Of a stretch of DNA of 64,000 nucleotides, positions 24,301-36,729 are shown piece by piece. How positions within the stretch are numbered: the stretch's first letter is position 1; each line of letters opens with the position of its first letter. The notes under the pieces were generated by a model, which was given only the letters and a program-made list of their open reading frames with translations, was not told the DNA's origin and made no database searches. A program made the translations under genes and the position numbers. The stretch comes from Onchocerca lupi (lineage: Eukaryota > Nematoda > Chromadorea > Rhabditida > Onchocercidae): contig JAOVVO010000210.1 of assembly GCA_028564675.1 (NCBI GenBank), positions 1 to 64,000 of the forward strand, in the 5' to 3' direction.

Positions 24301-25142
24301 CTTATTCATCGGGAACATAAAAAAAAAGTTTCAATTGTTGCAAAGTACAGTGGATTTTTCTTCAGTAAGTAATGAAATTGCTTGCCCTGTGTATTAGAGT
24401 AGGCATACAACAGCGAACAATGTCCACTAGAAAGAAAGGAATCATTTCTCTAGCCTGCATGTAGAAATTCGTGTGCGTGATGGAACTGGAATCAGGCAAA
24501 TAAGGTGGGGCAGACAAATCTGATGTGTTTAAGCTCGGCTTATGATTGCATCTCAATGCCGAGATCATTGCATTGAAAGTTTGAGCAGTCTTGGTAATTT
24601 ATTGAGGGTACTTAGTATTGTATTATGTCAATCAAACCTACGACAAAATCGAAGTTGATCACATCATCATCATCATTGTTAATTTTGAAGGCATTAGACA
24701 TACTTGTAAAATATTTCCATATTGTAGTATTTGTTGAAAAACGAAATGTTTTTCAACAAATACTTCGAAATCAGAGATTAATATCGCTTTAAGAATCAAA
24801 CGTATGGGTGGATTGAAAGAATCTCAAATCTCTGCTGAAATTGATATTTTGAGCACTGGAAACGCTGAAAAGAAAAAATGGAACCGTCCTCCGGTGTCAA
24901 TGAATTTCGAGGTAATTTCTTGGAATTAAAATAGAGTTGGAGATGAATGAATGTTTTTTTGCCGTTGGTGTTACAGTAGCAAATGTCACCAGCAGAGTGT
25001 TTTTCAGGTACCATTTGCTCCATCAGGTTTAAAAGTGAGATATCTGAAAGTATTCGAACCAAAGTTGAATTATTCGGATCATGATGTCATCAAGTGGGTG
25101 CGTTATATAGGCAGATCAGGACTCTATGAAACGAGATGTTAA
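21398..25142 (+). CDS. dpy-23: AP-2 clathrin adaptor complex, mu subunit
   Basis: A complete gene of 13 exons coding 438 residues (human AP2M1 is about 435). Exons: 21398-21471, 21687-21738, 21900-22024, 22082-22170, 22423-22505, 22642-22650, 22850-22985, 23085-23226, 23369-23488, 23576-23654, 24032-24186, 24794-24911, 25008-25142; all phases agree. The protein opens with MIGGLFIYNHKGEVLISR, the longin-like domain, which includes ARTSFFHIKR and NNFVLIYELLDEILDFGYP. A linker with SKEEQAQITSQVTGQIGWRR precedes the C-terminal mu-homology domain (YRRNELFLDV to the end, WVRYIGRSGLYETRC), which binds YxxPhi sorting signals. In the family, AP-2 mu links cargo and PIP2 to clathrin at the plasma membrane. 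Oddities: the 9-nt exon 6 (Ala-Pro-Val); intron 10 begins GC rather than GT; exon 8 uses a weak donor GTTCGT. The identification as the nematode dpy-23/apm-2 ortholog rests on near-identity with AP2M1 throughout. Confidence 0.96.
22642..22650 (+). CDS. dpy-23: 9-nt microexon of AP-2 mu
   Basis: TTTCATAG precedes and GTAAGT follows the nine bases GCACCGGTG. Both neighbouring exons end and start in phase 0, so including it adds Ala-Pro-Val and skipping it leaves the frame intact. It lies in the linker between the longin-like and mu-homology domains, where vertebrate AP2M1 also has a short alternatively spliced insert. Confidence 0.7.
24727..24763. repeat. Inverted repeat in AP-2 mu intron 11
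   Basis: 15-bp perfect arms (24727-24741 and 24749-24763) flank a 7-nt loop, 31 nt before exon 12. Confidence 0.88.
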
Positions 25143-28100
25143 GTTTCTTAGTCCTATCCCAACAACTTGCAATGATAATCCAGAAAATTTGTTGTCTCGG
25201 AAGAAACTTTTCGCGTCTACTTTCTTCGCGAATTTATCATTAGTTTTCTTGTTTCATTGTGTTCGTCTCAATATTTCTTTTTTTTGCAGTTCATTTTTTT
25301 TTTTTTTTTTTTTTTTTTCATTAGTTTACAAGATATTGACTGAGATGTACCTAATCATTCAAATTTTATTTCTGCAATATTTCATTTTAAGATGTTTATA
25401 AGTGGATATTTCGCTGAATGCTTCCTTATTATAGGTCGTGAAAAACCAAATTCTATTATTTGGTTAGCACTGTTTATGTTTTATACAATGTAAAATACAT
25501 ATGCTCTTTAGCGGCGACCTGAACTGCTTTTTTGCAATTTGCTGTGCAAATTTAGGTTTTGCGCTTTTTGTGATTTATAATGTTAGTAGTTGTCTTTCTG
25601 TGTTCTTTGTAATTCTTAATGCTTTTTACTACTGGTATTTAAAAAAACTTGCTTATACTGATAGCTATCAGTATGATTTTCCCGAAATTTCGGAAATTTG
25701 ATCCAGGTATTTTTTAAAGATTGGTGAGAAAATACAGAAGGAAAGATTTACATTAGCCTCTACTATATGTATTTACCATAGTAATTTTCAAAAAATTATA
25801 TGTAGAAATTCTACGAAAAGAAACATGGATTTCTTCCCGGTCGTAATTCCCACCATTATTGTGATGTTGATTACATTCCTAAATATTGCAAAATTGACAA
25901 AATCTCTTGTATTTATTACATGTTTAAACTCTACTTGGAATAAATCGTCACTTTCTTTTGATCAAAAGATTGGATACAACGATCATGAGACAGTTATGAC
26001 ACTTTTATTAGTTGAGTGTTTTAGAAATATGCAATAGATATTGCCATATCGATTGCTGTGTACTATACATAATTTTATAGTACTGCTTTATCATGCAGAT
26101 GAACATTTTTCCAGAGAAATATTGAATAAGTTCGTTCTTCCCATAAAATACAAGAGAGGCATGGTCTGGGATGCTCAGGAAAGTTGCAAGTTTATTTCCT
26201 ATCATTTGCGTTCGTGAAATATCCAATTTTTCGGTTGTTTTAAATGAATATTAAACTGCTTGGATGGGTATTAATTAACTCACTGGTCTGACCGTTTGAT
26301 TTGAATAAAACGAAACAAGTTGTTGAGTGGGTCAGAATTCTAGTCAGTAATCTGCACAAGCAGAATAGGTCATTGCCGCAGTATTTAGATTAAATAAATA
26401 CTGAAATATGCCTTCACAAAACTTGTTTGTTTTCTGAAGGACCACATAACTCAGACTCGTCTTCAGATATCGACGTATTTGCGCATCGGATTGAGCTGGA
26501 TATTGGCTTGAAAAAGTTTTGCCACATGTTGAGATTCTCCAGCCTTAGCTGCTCGCTATATAGTGTTCTAGCTGGCTTGAAGCTTTGATTTTGGGAAGAT
26601 GTTTAATTGATGTCACGTTATCATTGTGTAATACAAAAGTAATTTGTAATTACAGTAAAATTAGAATTATGATTAAACTATAAACTCATTCCATCTCCAT
26701 CGCAGATCTTTGAAAAATTAAAATAACACCGGCATCTGAAAGTTCTTTCGTTTTCTTTTAGTTGTTTTAAATCCTGGCAATTTCTTGGAAAATATGTTCT
26801 CTTTGAAGTTAATGTTAACCTTAATACCATAACCGTTCAGAAGAAGGAGATATTAAGCTTATCAAATTTAAGTTCCTTTAATCATCCATTCATACGACTG
26901 TTTTAACACAGTGAACCTTTTTTTTTGGAGAAGACAAAAAGAGAACATGTTTTTGTATAACACAGTGTTTTTTAATGATATACTCTGAAGTTCGTCATTT
27001 AGTCATTGTATGGACTTATAGATGCTCTATCATAGGGTATTTGTAAAATGGCGACTATCATGCAAAACTGATAACTGTTATTGTTTCAAGTTGTAGATTG
27101 AAGTAAATAAATATGAACAAAGATATTTGCAATGCAAACAATGTTTAACATGGTCCGCTATTTTTGAATTTCAGTACTTATTGAAGCACGTTGAGGCAGT
27201 GTCATTGTACTTTGCGATGTTACTGAACCATCTTTATGTGGAAGAGATTTCAATCTTGATTGAAATTTAATTGTGAAATTTAATTGTACGCTTCTATGCT
27301 GTAAGTCACACTTCAAGATCATATTTTGATCAAAGTTAAATGAACATGACTGAATGAACATTATATTCCGTGTGCTGGCAACAACAAAGGTTGTTACAGT
27401 GAATAGAACTAATTTTACATTTGTTGCATATTACACTTCAATAGTTTTCTTATGGTACAAATAAGAAAATGTGGTTACTCATGTGAAAGTGGGATATTGA
27501 AGAAATAGAGAAAATAAAGTTTGACGATGGATTGCTTTTTGCTGTGTTGAAGGAATGAATTCCGGGCCTTTTCACATAACTATGATTACCTTTGACCCAG
27601 GAAGCGAATATGAGAAGTTTAAAAAGAAAAAAAGAATAATAAACAATCGAATTATCTGATGAACTTTACATTTCTCAAATAATACGATTAAAATTGATAT
27701 AGCAGAGAATGATTGTAAATTAACAGATCAAAATGACCTAAGCGCAGCAAAGAAACAGATGTAGCGAATATATGTAGCAATAAACAAGTGACGGAGGAAG
27801 ACGCTAGCAAGTTCCTTCAGCTGCAGTAATGTTTTGCTTTGGCAGGACTTCTGGATAGCTGTTGATCGGAGGAGAGCAGTGCAGTAATGTGTTCTTCCTC
27901 CGTTACGTCACTCATCGACCCTTCCATGTATAATTAAACATTTATTGTAATGAGACGTGATACTATCTTTGTGCAGAACGACGATTTCGATCTTGTAAGT
28001 TACTCTTCAATGATTCGTTCATTACTCTCTCAGCAATCTTTTCGTATTTTTTCCTTTCTGAATTTTTGCTTCACCTCAGCAAATTGCGCCTATTTGTTGT

Positions 28101-29035
28101 GAATGTGAGTTATTTCCTCATCTAGAATTGTTCCTTTTTACTTCTTACAGCAGAGACTAGACCCTCTGAATATACTTCTCCTTCATGCAGTCTCCTCTGA
28201 TCACGTTCCAATGTAGCACCTCAAAATTTTAATGCATATCCATTCAATCATTGCAATTTTAATTGTAAAAATACTACAGATGTCAGGTATTTTTACCCGG
28301 ATGAAATAAATAATACTGATTGATTATTCTATTGACGTTATTGTTTTAAAGATTCTCGAATATTGTTTTATTGCAAGAAAAATTCCAACTGATATTTTAT
28401 ATATTATATTTTTCCCTAAAAAATTTTATGAAAAAGATCTCTTGACATGTTTCGTAGACAGCTGCCATCATAGTACTGAGGAAGAAGTTAGCTATGTAAT
28501 CTCATCCTTTCAAAACTGAAGTTCTTGAGAAAACTTTCGACGGAAAAGTGGTACCCTTCAAGGAATAAAGGATACACTGACCGAATTTGGTTTACCTGTT
28601 GCTACTGAAATTACCGAAATTCAATATAGATACCATATAAGAAATACCATAAAAGAATTGCTGATTCTTCGTAAACTTATGAGGTATACTAAGTCTTCCG
28701 ATATGTTGATATGATGTATCGTTGCTCAAATATAGAATGGGATGTAGCTGACAGTAGAAATTCTTTAGCAAAAATGTTTCGGATCTTTTTATTTATAATT
28801 TATGATTTTTCTTAATTGAAATTTCAAAATATTTTAAATTGACTTTATTTTTTGGAACATTGTATATTATGTATTGATAACACTAATAATGTTTGTTTGA
28901 AAATTAGGGAGAAAAATCTGTGAGATTCTCGATTTTTTTTTTCTTTTTTCTACCACAGTACAATTCATTTGTCTAGTCCAGAATGTGCTTTAGAGGTCAG
29001 AGTCGGAAAATAGTTCAAATGGTGATGAAATACCG
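25143..29035. other. Intergenic region between AP-2 mu and the K+ channel
   Basis: No gene recognised. It contains a T-rich tract at 25289-25318, a 20-bp perfect palindrome (25655-25674, ATACTGATAGCTATCAGTAT), and an imperfect inverted pair around 27786-27799 and 27893-27912 (AGTGACGGAGGAAG against its near complement). The 3' UTR of AP-2 mu and the promoter of the channel gene must lie here. Confidence 0.6.
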
Positions 29036-32000
29036 ATGGAAATGGATCTTACGACCGCCGGTCCACCATTGTCCGATGATGAATCGGTCACCGAACATTC
29101 CGGTGCGCAAGCTAAAACAATTATGGTATATGTTAAAAACTTTTTTTAATTATATTTATTCATCAGGAGTTTGCTTTTCGACTGGCAGATCTCAGGCTAG
29201 ATTGTTGAAGATTAAATAACTGGACACATAAAATGATGGTAAATAGTTAAATACGCATTAATAAGATATTTAATTTAATTATCTAAAATTTCCATTGCTG
29301 TAAATATTCAACATAGTTTTTTTCGAAGTTTAATATGAAACTTTCTCATAGTTTTTGAAAGAAAACTGATGAAGCGTTACAGTACGCTCGAATGATATTA
29401 CCTCATGTTGGTCTCGTTGTGTTACTTATTGTGTATCTTTTGATTGGCGCTATAGTATTTCGTTATCTGGAAGCACCAAATGAACTAGAAGTAAGCTATA
29501 ATTAGACATAATTAATGCTGAAAGCAAGCAATATTTCTCATGCTGTGCTCTGAAATGCTGTAGTATAAAAGAAGTGTTCCCTTTAAAAATTCTTTTACAA
29601 TGACATATTTATGCTATACATGGAAGCATATTAACCGCAGAATCGGTTCTGTAACTGATCTTTTGCAATTTCTTAATAGAATATTTCCTTTTGTTATTTA
29701 TATATACCAACATAAGCCCTTCTTATAATTTTTATCATTTCTGAAACTACTCAAGTTCATCATAGTAGTTTAGTCTTTCGGTTTAAATGCTTTTTATTTG
29801 CACTGCATTATTTCATTCATTTTTATTTCAACCACAAAAGTGACAAGATATATTATAGTTATATCGTATGAGTAGTGTGACTTCATAAGTTGGCAAAACA
29901 ATCATCTGAAATTCTCAAAATTAATTAATTCAGTCAAAATTAAATAGGAGGAATTTTTTTTGTTAAAAACGTTGTATACAATATAACCGTTTCTCTTCTA
30001 TCGTTATTTAGTAACATCATCAGCAAATATTGACTGTAGAAACGTTAGTTTCGATAATGTTCCTTCTTTCCTTATTCATTTTTGAAAATATATTATCTAT
30101 TTCCTTAAATGAACCATTTTTCTTTTTTAAATTTACTTTTATTCTAAACTATAGACTCGTGATCGTGAATTGCGGGAAATTTTTGGCTTACGAAAGGATT
30201 TCCATGATATGATTTGGAATTTAACTATTGGCAGTGATAGTTTCATTACACGCGAGTCACTGGATTTGCTTGGAGAGAAGTATTTCGAATCACTGGTACT
30301 TGCTATGTTCGAAGCATACCGAAATCAGTTTGTCAATGAGAATCATTTACTAAATAAAACAAATGGTGATGCCATGCTGTGGACCTATGCGAATAGTATT
30401 TTTTTCGCCACAACTGTTATCACCACAATTGGTAACCTTTCTATGCACTTATTTTAAGCATAGAAAGAGCTTAATATTTAGGAGTTTAAATATTGAAATA
30501 ATGAGTGTAATGAAATAGCATTTATTGAATTGAGAGGAAAGATATTCAGAGCTAAGTTTTTTTTACATTAGCTTTGAGAACAGTTGAATATATTTATAGT
30601 TGACAATCGTTTTTCCAATTTTTGGAAATCTTTATTAGAAGCAACTGCTTTGCATTTCAAGGATATGGCAACTTGGTGCCAGCAACACAATTTGGCCGTA
30701 TCGCATGCATATGTTTCGCTTTGTTTGGTATACCCCTTCTTTTGGTCACAATCGCAGATATAGGCAAATTTTTGTCCGATTTTTTGAGCTTTCTCTATCG
30801 AACCTATCGGACTTTCAAACGCAAGGTTAGGGACATTTCTGTTATAAATAAGCTTATTAAATTAAAATTAATTAGCAATCGTTTTATTAAATTTAACCTC
30901 TCGTTTTAAAAATTTCTGTACTCTTCAATTTTTGGAATTGTAGGTGTGTAGACAGTCACGACGTATATCACATCATTATCGAGATCGTAGTTCTTCTGCA
31001 CAAAGTAGTTCTGTATCAACGAAAGCTGGAAGTATGAATCTTAATAGCATCGAAACTGCTTCAGAATCGAGTTGTGAGGTCTTTTTTTATTTATAAAATA
31101 AATGTTTGCAAAGCTGCTACCATAAACTTCCCCATTTTCATTCAGCTATTTCCCGATTTTTAGTAGTGCTCTGAAAAAAAAAAAGAAAAAAAAAAGCACG
31201 TAGAAAGGCTACTACTATTAGAAACGACTAAGATTCACTTTTGTTACTGTTGTAGATTCGTTCAGAAGCCATTAATCGTAATGGCTGTGATTGCTTCTCT
31301 GCAGATTTTTCTTCACCTGAATGTTGACAAGCAAAATATATAAATCATTTGGTCTCGAACGTTGCTTCAGATAGCATGCTTGCCAGACTTCAGCTATCCC
31401 AACTTTCTTTTGTAAGAAAAAAGTGGATGGCAGGGATATTCCTTTATCTTTATTTGTTATAAATCAGTAATCTAATATTCGCTAACTTGAGTATGATTAT
31501 TTGTTAGGACTGAAGTAGAGTTCCAATATGGTGAGTAATAAACTTTGAAATCGTACTTTATATGCAATTTCATTGCTGTTTATTTCTTAAGGATGAATTA
31601 CGTATTCCGGTTGTAATGGTATTATTTGTATTAGTTGCTTATACAGCAATAGGTGGTTTATTGTTTCGATCATGGGAAGGATGGCAATATTTCGATGCTT
31701 TCTACTTCTGCTTCATTACAATGGCTACTGTTGGTAAGTTTTTTCTGAACAAATAAAACTAAAAGATAATATGCACATTATCATTCATACATTTAGACTA
31801 ACAATCATATATTTTTAATAGGCTTCGGAGACATTGTGCCAACTGAGCAAATGTATATGTTTTTCACGATGGCTTATATCATCTTCGGCTTAGCTTTGTG
31901 AGTTTCATGCTTGTTTTGCGCTTTAGAACGATCAGATGACTATGATTTTTCAGTCGGATGCTTTGTAATCAAAATAATAGATTTGTAATCAAATAATAAA

Positions 32001-32815
32001 TTATACGAAAACATTTTATAAGATTTGTCATGGCATTTTCAGAGCTACAATGTGCATCGATCTTGCTGGTACTGAATACATTCGAAAAATCCATTACATA
32101 GGCACAAAAATGGAAGGTGCAAAAGGAGCTGTGATGACGTACGTCATATTACTTAGTCATTTATAATTCAAAATTTCTTTGAGCACTTTATAACTTTTTT
32201 AACGGAATATTTTGTTGAAAGTCCACTTCGATGCAAGGAGGCAAGCTTTTAAAATTTGTGCACTTTTTTTTTTTTATTCCAGAGGTTTGCAAGCCGGTGA
32301 ACATTTATTGAAACATACTGGTATTGAAGTGATCAGAACAGCTGGCGGTAAACTGGTTCAGGTTCGTGGAGCAGTACTGAATCAGAAGCAAGCTCGCGAA
32401 CTTGGTGTCGATTACATTTTAACTGATTTGCACTATCAGCAGAAGAATATACTGTATGAACCATTGAGTCCTACGGTGCAACGTTTAGTGAAAAGCAGTA
32501 ATATCAAAGTAATTTTTGAACTTTCATGTGGCGCAGCAAAAATTTTACGATATTTTTTATGCTTGTGGTAATCTGAAATCCTATTCACTGTTGTCATTTA
32601 ATCTCAGTTTTTTAAAAGTTGAAGTTTAGATACTGCCTGGTGACATTACGGAGAAAGATGGATATATTATGCAGAATAAAAGTTATGATAAACCGGGTGG
32701 AAAGTATTATCGTATGTTTCATCGGCGTAGAAACTATATTCATCGTCTACTGGTACCATCAACGAGTGATGTCGCTGTCATTATACCTATATTACTGAAA
32801 GAAACTAATGTGTGA
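29036..32815 (+). CDS. Two-pore-domain potassium channel (TWK/K2P family)
   Basis: Ten exons in consistent phase, about 499 residues: 29036-29125, 29383-29490, 30155-30431, 30662-30825, 30944-31078, 31592-31733, 31822-31897, 32043-32138, 32283-32508, 32630-32815. The start is the first ATG in an exon whose acceptor is CTTTAG near 28993; an upstream coding exon is possible because the frame is blocked only by that acceptor's TAG. Domains in order: acidic N terminus; TM1 (LPHVGLVVLLIVYLLIGAIV); an extracellular cap with an NKT glycosylation site; pore 1 with filter TTIGYGN; TM2 (IACICFALFGIPLLLVTIA); a Ser-rich basic loop; TM3 (IPVVMVLFVLVAYTAIGG); pore 2 with filter TVGFGDIVP; TM4; then a long cytoplasmic tail. 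GYG plus GFG filters and the cap loop define the family, which carries background K+ current in neurons and muscle. The exact C. elegans twk counterpart was not identified. Confidence 0.93.
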
Positions 32816-35796
32816 TATCTCCGCTATTACTCATATTACCTCAGCCTATCGGTGCATATAAGAGAAACATAAAAAACAACTTAGGGTAAATGTCTCATTT
32901 AAAATTTAAATGTTACCTGGTGATATTATGAAGAGGCTAGTAATTCAATTGCTGAAGAAAAGATATCACAAATTAAGTAAAATAACAATTTTGCTTATTT
33001 GCAAGTTGCTGTTCCAGCCGATAACAGATTTCAGTACAACTTTATGCGGGTTCATTTCTCTCTTTCTATGACTTTAACTTTTTGTTGAACTGCATAAATC
33101 AATTATGCTATAAATTTACTAGCTGACTGTACAAATTTATTAAAATCGAATGACTAATTTCGTAAGGAATAGATATAACATTCGACCGCTACTGAAATAT
33201 TCTGAAACACAAATGGAGTTATCCTTTGAACATGAATTAAAATTCCAAGGAATGATTTCTTTTTTTTTTTTTTCTTTTTTTGGATTCTCAATAGCGTTAT
33301 CTAGTCATTTTCTTTTAGAATTTTACAGCATGTAATTATTTCTTCTTAAGCATTTTGGGTTCGATCTATTCGATCAGTTTTCAATAAAAAAAAAAAAAAA
33401 AAATCATGTTCACCGTGAATCATAACATCTATTATACTACTTTGCATCAATTCATCTTCGAAATGAATGAATAGGAAATTTTAGAATTTAATATATTATC
33501 ACTAAATTGCTAGATTTATCGATTTATCGAGCTCTCCATATGTACGGAAGATCATTCCTTGTTGTGCTATTTTTAGAAAATGGGAGAAATGTAAATGGTT
33601 GATTGCATCACATGCCACATACGAAACACGATATACAATGATTTCTACAAGTCGTAGATTTCAAAATAATTTCCTCAATCTTTGTTTCCACCTTCACTGT
33701 GCTTTACCATTAGTACTGACTGTTTTGTCAAAAAATTTTTTAATGATCTAATTATTCTTTTACTAGTCATACCTTGCTCTTGTATTTTTTCCCATGAGCA
33801 TGTTTCTGATTTCACTAACAATTCACTCGATTCTATGCGTTCAAGACACCTAAGAATATATTTCGGAAATACGTATCCATAGCACAATACTAATATTTTA
33901 CCCATAAACAAAAAGGTTTTTTGTGTTCGAATTTTAGTAGCCATGTCTTGATTAAAACAACCCAGGGTTAAGTTATGGAACATAATGGTTCACTGGTCAT
34001 AAAATTCCTTCGCATCAGATGCCGAATAATTATTTTTTATGCACAGATCGGCTAGACTGCAGATAATTTAACTTTTTTTTTTGACATATTTCAAGTTAAA
34101 ATTACTTTTGATTAAACATTCAGGATTTTGAAGCTTCCATTTAAGAATTCAAATGAGGCAAATCTGAGGTTAGAAAATATTTATTTGTAAAAGAGGTGAC
34201 TTGAAGTAGAGTTAAATCTGATTTTTTTTCCTCGTCCAATATTCAATATGAATATTCACTGAAAAAACAAAAAAAAAGAAAAAAAAAACAGATATTTGGA
34301 TTTCATGGATTTTCAGCAGTGAATAAATTTGTTCGTATGGATAATCCATTATGAGAAAAAATTTAACTCTCAACAGTATCAAGTAGTGAAGTAGCAGAAA
34401 AATTAGTATAGCAGTAGTACAGCTCAATAAAAAATTGATAATTCAGGTTTACTATATGAGTTAACTGAAAGGATCTGATCGGTGCTTCTACTCTAAGATA
34501 GAATGAGTTCTTAATGAGATAAAAAAGCTTCATTAAGTCATAATTGGCCATTTATATGTCAAATAAAAAAATTCCAACCTTCTTTTATCAGCAAATAAAG
34601 TTGATAAAAATGTATGAAATTATTCAATAAATACTATCCATTTTATGTAAAACTAAAATATATTTATGCATTGAGACACTCTGAAGAACACTTCGAATGC
34701 TAAATTTTTAAATATTACTTCAGAAAAAAAGGATTGTCAAAGTATAAGAATATAATGTCATTCTAGGATCCTCTACTATCATTTTCATACTCTTAGTTTC
34801 AAAAAAATTCGTCCATATTTATTCACATCTTCTGTCTTTAGCACAAATCGAAACTAATCGACTTATTTATATACGATTTTGTTTATGATTCTTACTTCAC
34901 TGAGTGCTTTATTAATCGCTAAACATCTTCACTGCTCTGAAAAAGATAATGAATTTTGGATTATTAAACTATATCATTCATCATAAATTGGAAGTTAGAA
35001 ACAATGCAAAAGGTTGGTGATGAGAATGCAGTTTTTTGTAAAATCAAAATTTTATCTTAAGCGGTTATTGTATATCGATATATCCAGATACCTGTCCTTC
35101 TGTTTTAATTGAAAACTGGATGATTTTCTAAATACTTTCGTTGGAGAGCATTTTTCCAAATTACCTGAAATTTACTAAAAATGACTCGAAAAAGGCAAAA
35201 AAACGGTTGTGGCCAATTTAGTAAAAAAATTTCTGTAGTCTATAACTTTCCAAAGATTGTTGAAAATTTCGAAACATACTGTCTCAAATTAATTTTTGCA
35301 ATGCGATTCCAAATGCCTTCTTCTTTGTTTCATTTAAAAAACAAATTTAAAAACTTTTCCAGCACACTCTGCACTGGAACTTTCCTCTATATGCTTTTCA
35401 AACACAAGAACATATTGGAATACTTTGAAGCTCAGCTGCTGATTTAAGCCATCTTTAACTTATATACCTTAAGTAGTTCTCCTTCTATGATATCTTGTTT
35501 TTATTTCTTGCATTTGATTTTTTTTAATTTCTACAATTTTTATGTAATTGAAAAAAATTGGAAAATGCAATAAATTTCTCTTTTGATAAATGCAGATGTC
35601 AAATTAAAAGAAATTTTCGATTAAAAATCTTTACCTGATCTCTATCGTGTCGCCTCTTGATTGCTTGACCTCACTTTGCTTGACCTGTGAATCGGAATGT
35701 TTTGGCGGTAAACATATTTATCGTTACGGCTTGAGAGGGAGAGTCAAAAAAAGCATATTCTTACCTGTAATACATGTGATAGGAAAAAAAAAAGTA

Positions 35797-36285
35797 TGTC
35801 TATAAAGAAACATGCGTCCACTCGAATATAACGTTGTATCAAAATTTCAAAGCAGTCGATAAAGAAATTTTGGAAATTTAAAGGTTAGAGCAGCGAACAT
35901 TAACACTGATAATTGCTTGTTACAAAAAATTACTATTCCATCAATCAATAAAATTTTCTCAGTAGGATTTGTCTTTATCAAACAAGACATAGAAGACTTT
36001 TCCGACATCTATTGCTGACCTAGGCGACTCACAGTAGCGGGATGAAGCAATCCCTAATCCAACCAGATTAGAATCCAAATTAGAATTCGATCAGATTTTT
36101 CTCCCAACATTTTCCACTTAATCAGACTGCGCCACAGCAACACGTATATATAAAAAGTATATAAAATCAAGCGCCTATTCGAATGCAACGTTGTATGAAA
36201 ATTTCAGAGCAAGCAAAAGTGAAAACTTTCGGAGATTTAAGATTTTGAACAAACGAACATTTACATTCTTATTTATATAAATTTC
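35797..36285 (+). mobile_element. Helitron 3'-end fragment with partial duplication
   Basis: From about 35910 to 36285 this matches the last 430 or so bases of Helitrons 1 and 2 (TCAATCAATAAAA, ATTGCTGACCTA, CGAATGCAACGTTGTAT, TTAAGATTTTGAACAAACGA). The piece at 35797-35910 is a second copy of the CGAATATAACGTTGTAT part, so the end is duplicated in tandem. The terminal hairpin and CTRR are missing. Confidence 0.8.
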
Positions 36286-36612
36286 GATCTTTGGCAGATT
36301 ATTGAATATATCAAATTTATCCACATTAATTATTCCAGGTTATTTTATTCCACATTTTATTTTTTCTAAGCGAAATTAAAATTTTAGAGTTCGAAAAGTT
36401 GTAGTTTAAAGCTTAAATCTTTTTTATTTCTGTTAAGGCTTAGAAAACTTCAGCTTTTATGGTATGATTTCGCATATTGTAAATATGGTAATCGATATGG
36501 CAACAATTTAGCAATATATTCTGGAATTCTCATCGTTTCATATCATTTGGTATCCATCTCTGTGAATTTCTTGATTTTGCTACTTCTGGGTAGTGATTAA
36601 AAAAAAGGAATC

Positions 36613-36618
36613 TTTATT
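36613..36618 (-). terminator. Polyadenylation signal AATAAA of alpha-tubulin
   Basis: AATAAA on the minus strand, about 112 nt after the predicted stop codon at 36730, is the first such signal in the 3' region. Confidence 0.6.
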
Positions 36619-36729
36619 TAAGAAAATGTAATATGACCAAAAAAGTAATTAATAATATATATTGTCACAAAAAGAATAAAAATATCATAAAAATTCAACT
36701 GCTGTTTACAACTTTCCATTTGCATGACT

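Larger units (their letters stand above)
32816..36729. other. Intergenic region between K+ channel and alpha-tubulin
   Basis: The two genes converge here (plus and minus strand). Only short ORFs and A/T runs are seen, apart from the Helitron 3' fragment at 35797-36285. Confidence 0.6.
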
